Shown here in pieces: positions 8,319 through 9,039 of a stretch of DNA of 9,039 bases. Source of the stretch: an uncultured Candidatus Saccharibacteria bacterium (GTDB taxonomy: Bacteria > Patescibacteria > Saccharimonadia > Saccharimonadales > 2-12-FULL-41-12); assembly GCA_946478995.1 (NCBI GenBank), contig CAMLDK010000034.1, positions 1 through 9,039 of the forward strand, given 5' to 3'. The notes beneath the pieces are model-generated. The model had not been told where the DNA came from. It saw only the letters and a list, made by a program, of their open reading frames with translations, and made no database searches. The translations under genes were made by a program, and so were the position numbers. The stretch's first letter is position 1. Each line of letters begins with the position of its first letter.

Positions 8319-9039
8319 TGTCAGATTCAAACAAGACCGTCGCGGTTATAGGTACAGGTTATGTCGGTGTTACGACTTCGGCCATTTTAGCTAACGCCGG
8401 CTACAAGGTCTATGCTCTGGATATCAGCGAAGACCGGTTGCAGGCACTTCGCGAGGGTAAATCGTTTTTCTACGAAGAGGGAATAAACCCTCTGATTAAA
8501 ACAGCCGTTGAAAGCGGCAGCCTCATTCCTACCGCTTCTTACGAAGAGGCCGTATCAAATAGCAAATTCGTCTTCTCCTGTGTCGGTACCCCTGACAGGC
8601 CGGATGGCAGCTCCAATTTGGATTATGTATTCGCGGCGGCCGAAGAATGCGCGCGGAATATAAAACCGGGCGCAATTTATATCCAAAAAAGCACCGTCCC
8701 GGTCGGCACCGGCAGAAAAGTTTCTGAAATCTTCAAGGGCAAAGATGTCGCCTACACCTCCAACCCTGAATTCCTGCGCGAAGGAACCGCTGTCTTAGAT
8801 ACTTTATTTTTCGATAGGATCGTAGTTGGCGGATCGGACAAAGAAGCCGTCAATGCCGTGCTTAATCTTTATAGGGAGGTTGAGAAGCACCAGCGGGAAA
8901 TAGCTGAGCTCGCCGGCCTTAAGCCCAAGGACGTCAAAGGTGAATATATCGCCACCAACCTCGACAGCGCGGAGCTTATAAAAGTAACCGCCAATGCATT
9001 TTTAGCGCTTAAGATTTCCTTTGCCAATTCCATCGCTCA
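8318..9039 (+). CDS. UDP-glucose/GDP-mannose dehydrogenase family protein, 3' truncated
   Basis: The first 240 residues of a nucleotide-sugar dehydrogenase, most like UDP-glucose 6-dehydrogenase, which oxidises UDP-glucose to UDP-glucuronate with two NAD+. The Rossmann motif VIGTGYVGV has its glycines at 12, 14 and 17. The segments FSCVGTPDRPDGSSNLDYV and KSTVPVGTG follow, then TSNPEFLREGTAVLD with Glu151. SAELIKVTANAFLALKISFANS holds Lys222 and Asn226, the conserved pair of the central domain. The catalytic cysteine and the C-terminal domain lie beyond the window. Between the LYR and SAEL segments there are about 30 residues, roughly a dozen more than in the usual UGD, including a charged KHQREIAELAGLKPKD stretch. 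The gene follows rfbA with one shared base, so it is probably read in the same transcript. UDP-GlcNAc or GDP-mannose specificity is less likely but cannot be excluded. Confidence 0.92.
   Translation, partial: MSDSNKTVAVIGTGYVGVTTSAILANAGYKVYALDISEDRLQALREGKSFFYEEGINPLIKTAVESGSLIPTASYEEAVSNSKFVFSCVGTPDRPDGSSNLDYVFAAAEECARNIKPGAIYIQKSTVPVGTGRKVSEIFKGKDVAYTSNPEFLREGTAVLDTLFFDRIVVGGSDKEAVNAVLNLYREVEKHQREIAELAGLKPKDVKGEYIATNLDSAELIKVTANAFLALKISFANSIA

Overview
The window is a surface-polysaccharide and nucleotide-sugar locus from a bacterium that uses the standard code: TGA ends four of the genes. Genes are tightly packed, with stop/start overlaps of 1 to 4 bases, and overall G+C looks close to 50% by eye. 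The compact layout, the eukaryote-like phosphomannomutase-type HAD protein and the actinobacterial-looking RfbC/RfbD pair would suit a Patescibacteria (CPR) genome, perhaps Saccharibacteria. That assignment is an inference from memory of family sequences and has not been searched.

Layout. Positions 1-1658 (+) hold the C-terminal part of an undecaprenyl-phosphate sugar-1-phosphate transferase, then a family-4-type glycosyltransferase that overlaps it by four bases. These two would start a lipid-linked glycan and extend it. After a 91-base gap, glmS (1750-3576, +) encodes a full-length glucosamine-6-phosphate synthase. On the minus strand, converging on glmS with a single base between the stop codons, lie a phosphomannomutase-like HAD protein (3578-4339) and, upstream of it, an RfaE2/HldE-type nucleotidylyltransferase (4506-4994). 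From 5046 the + strand carries the complete dTDP-L-rhamnose pathway as one operon, rfbB-rfbC-rfbD-rfbA. It is followed by a UDP-glucose 6-dehydrogenase-type gene that runs off the window at 9039.

How it works together. RfbA activates glucose-1-phosphate with dTTP. RfbB dehydrates the product, RfbC epimerises it and RfbD reduces it to dTDP-L-rhamnose. The dehydrogenase would add a nucleotide-activated uronic acid, GlmS feeds amino sugars, and the minus-strand pair could make another activated sugar (sugar-6-P to sugar-1-P to NDP-sugar). The sugar transferase and glycosyltransferase would consume these donors.

The least ordinary stretch is the 166-base spacer between the two minus-strand genes (4340-4505). 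It is bounded by perfect 14-base inverted repeats whose last three bases are the GTG start of the HAD gene. It contains a second long inverted repeat whose only mismatch becomes a G-U pair in minus-strand RNA, and a small ORF that stops three bases before that GTG. It looks like a structured leader or a small palindromic/MITE-like element. The rest is recognisable sugar-nucleotide biochemistry.
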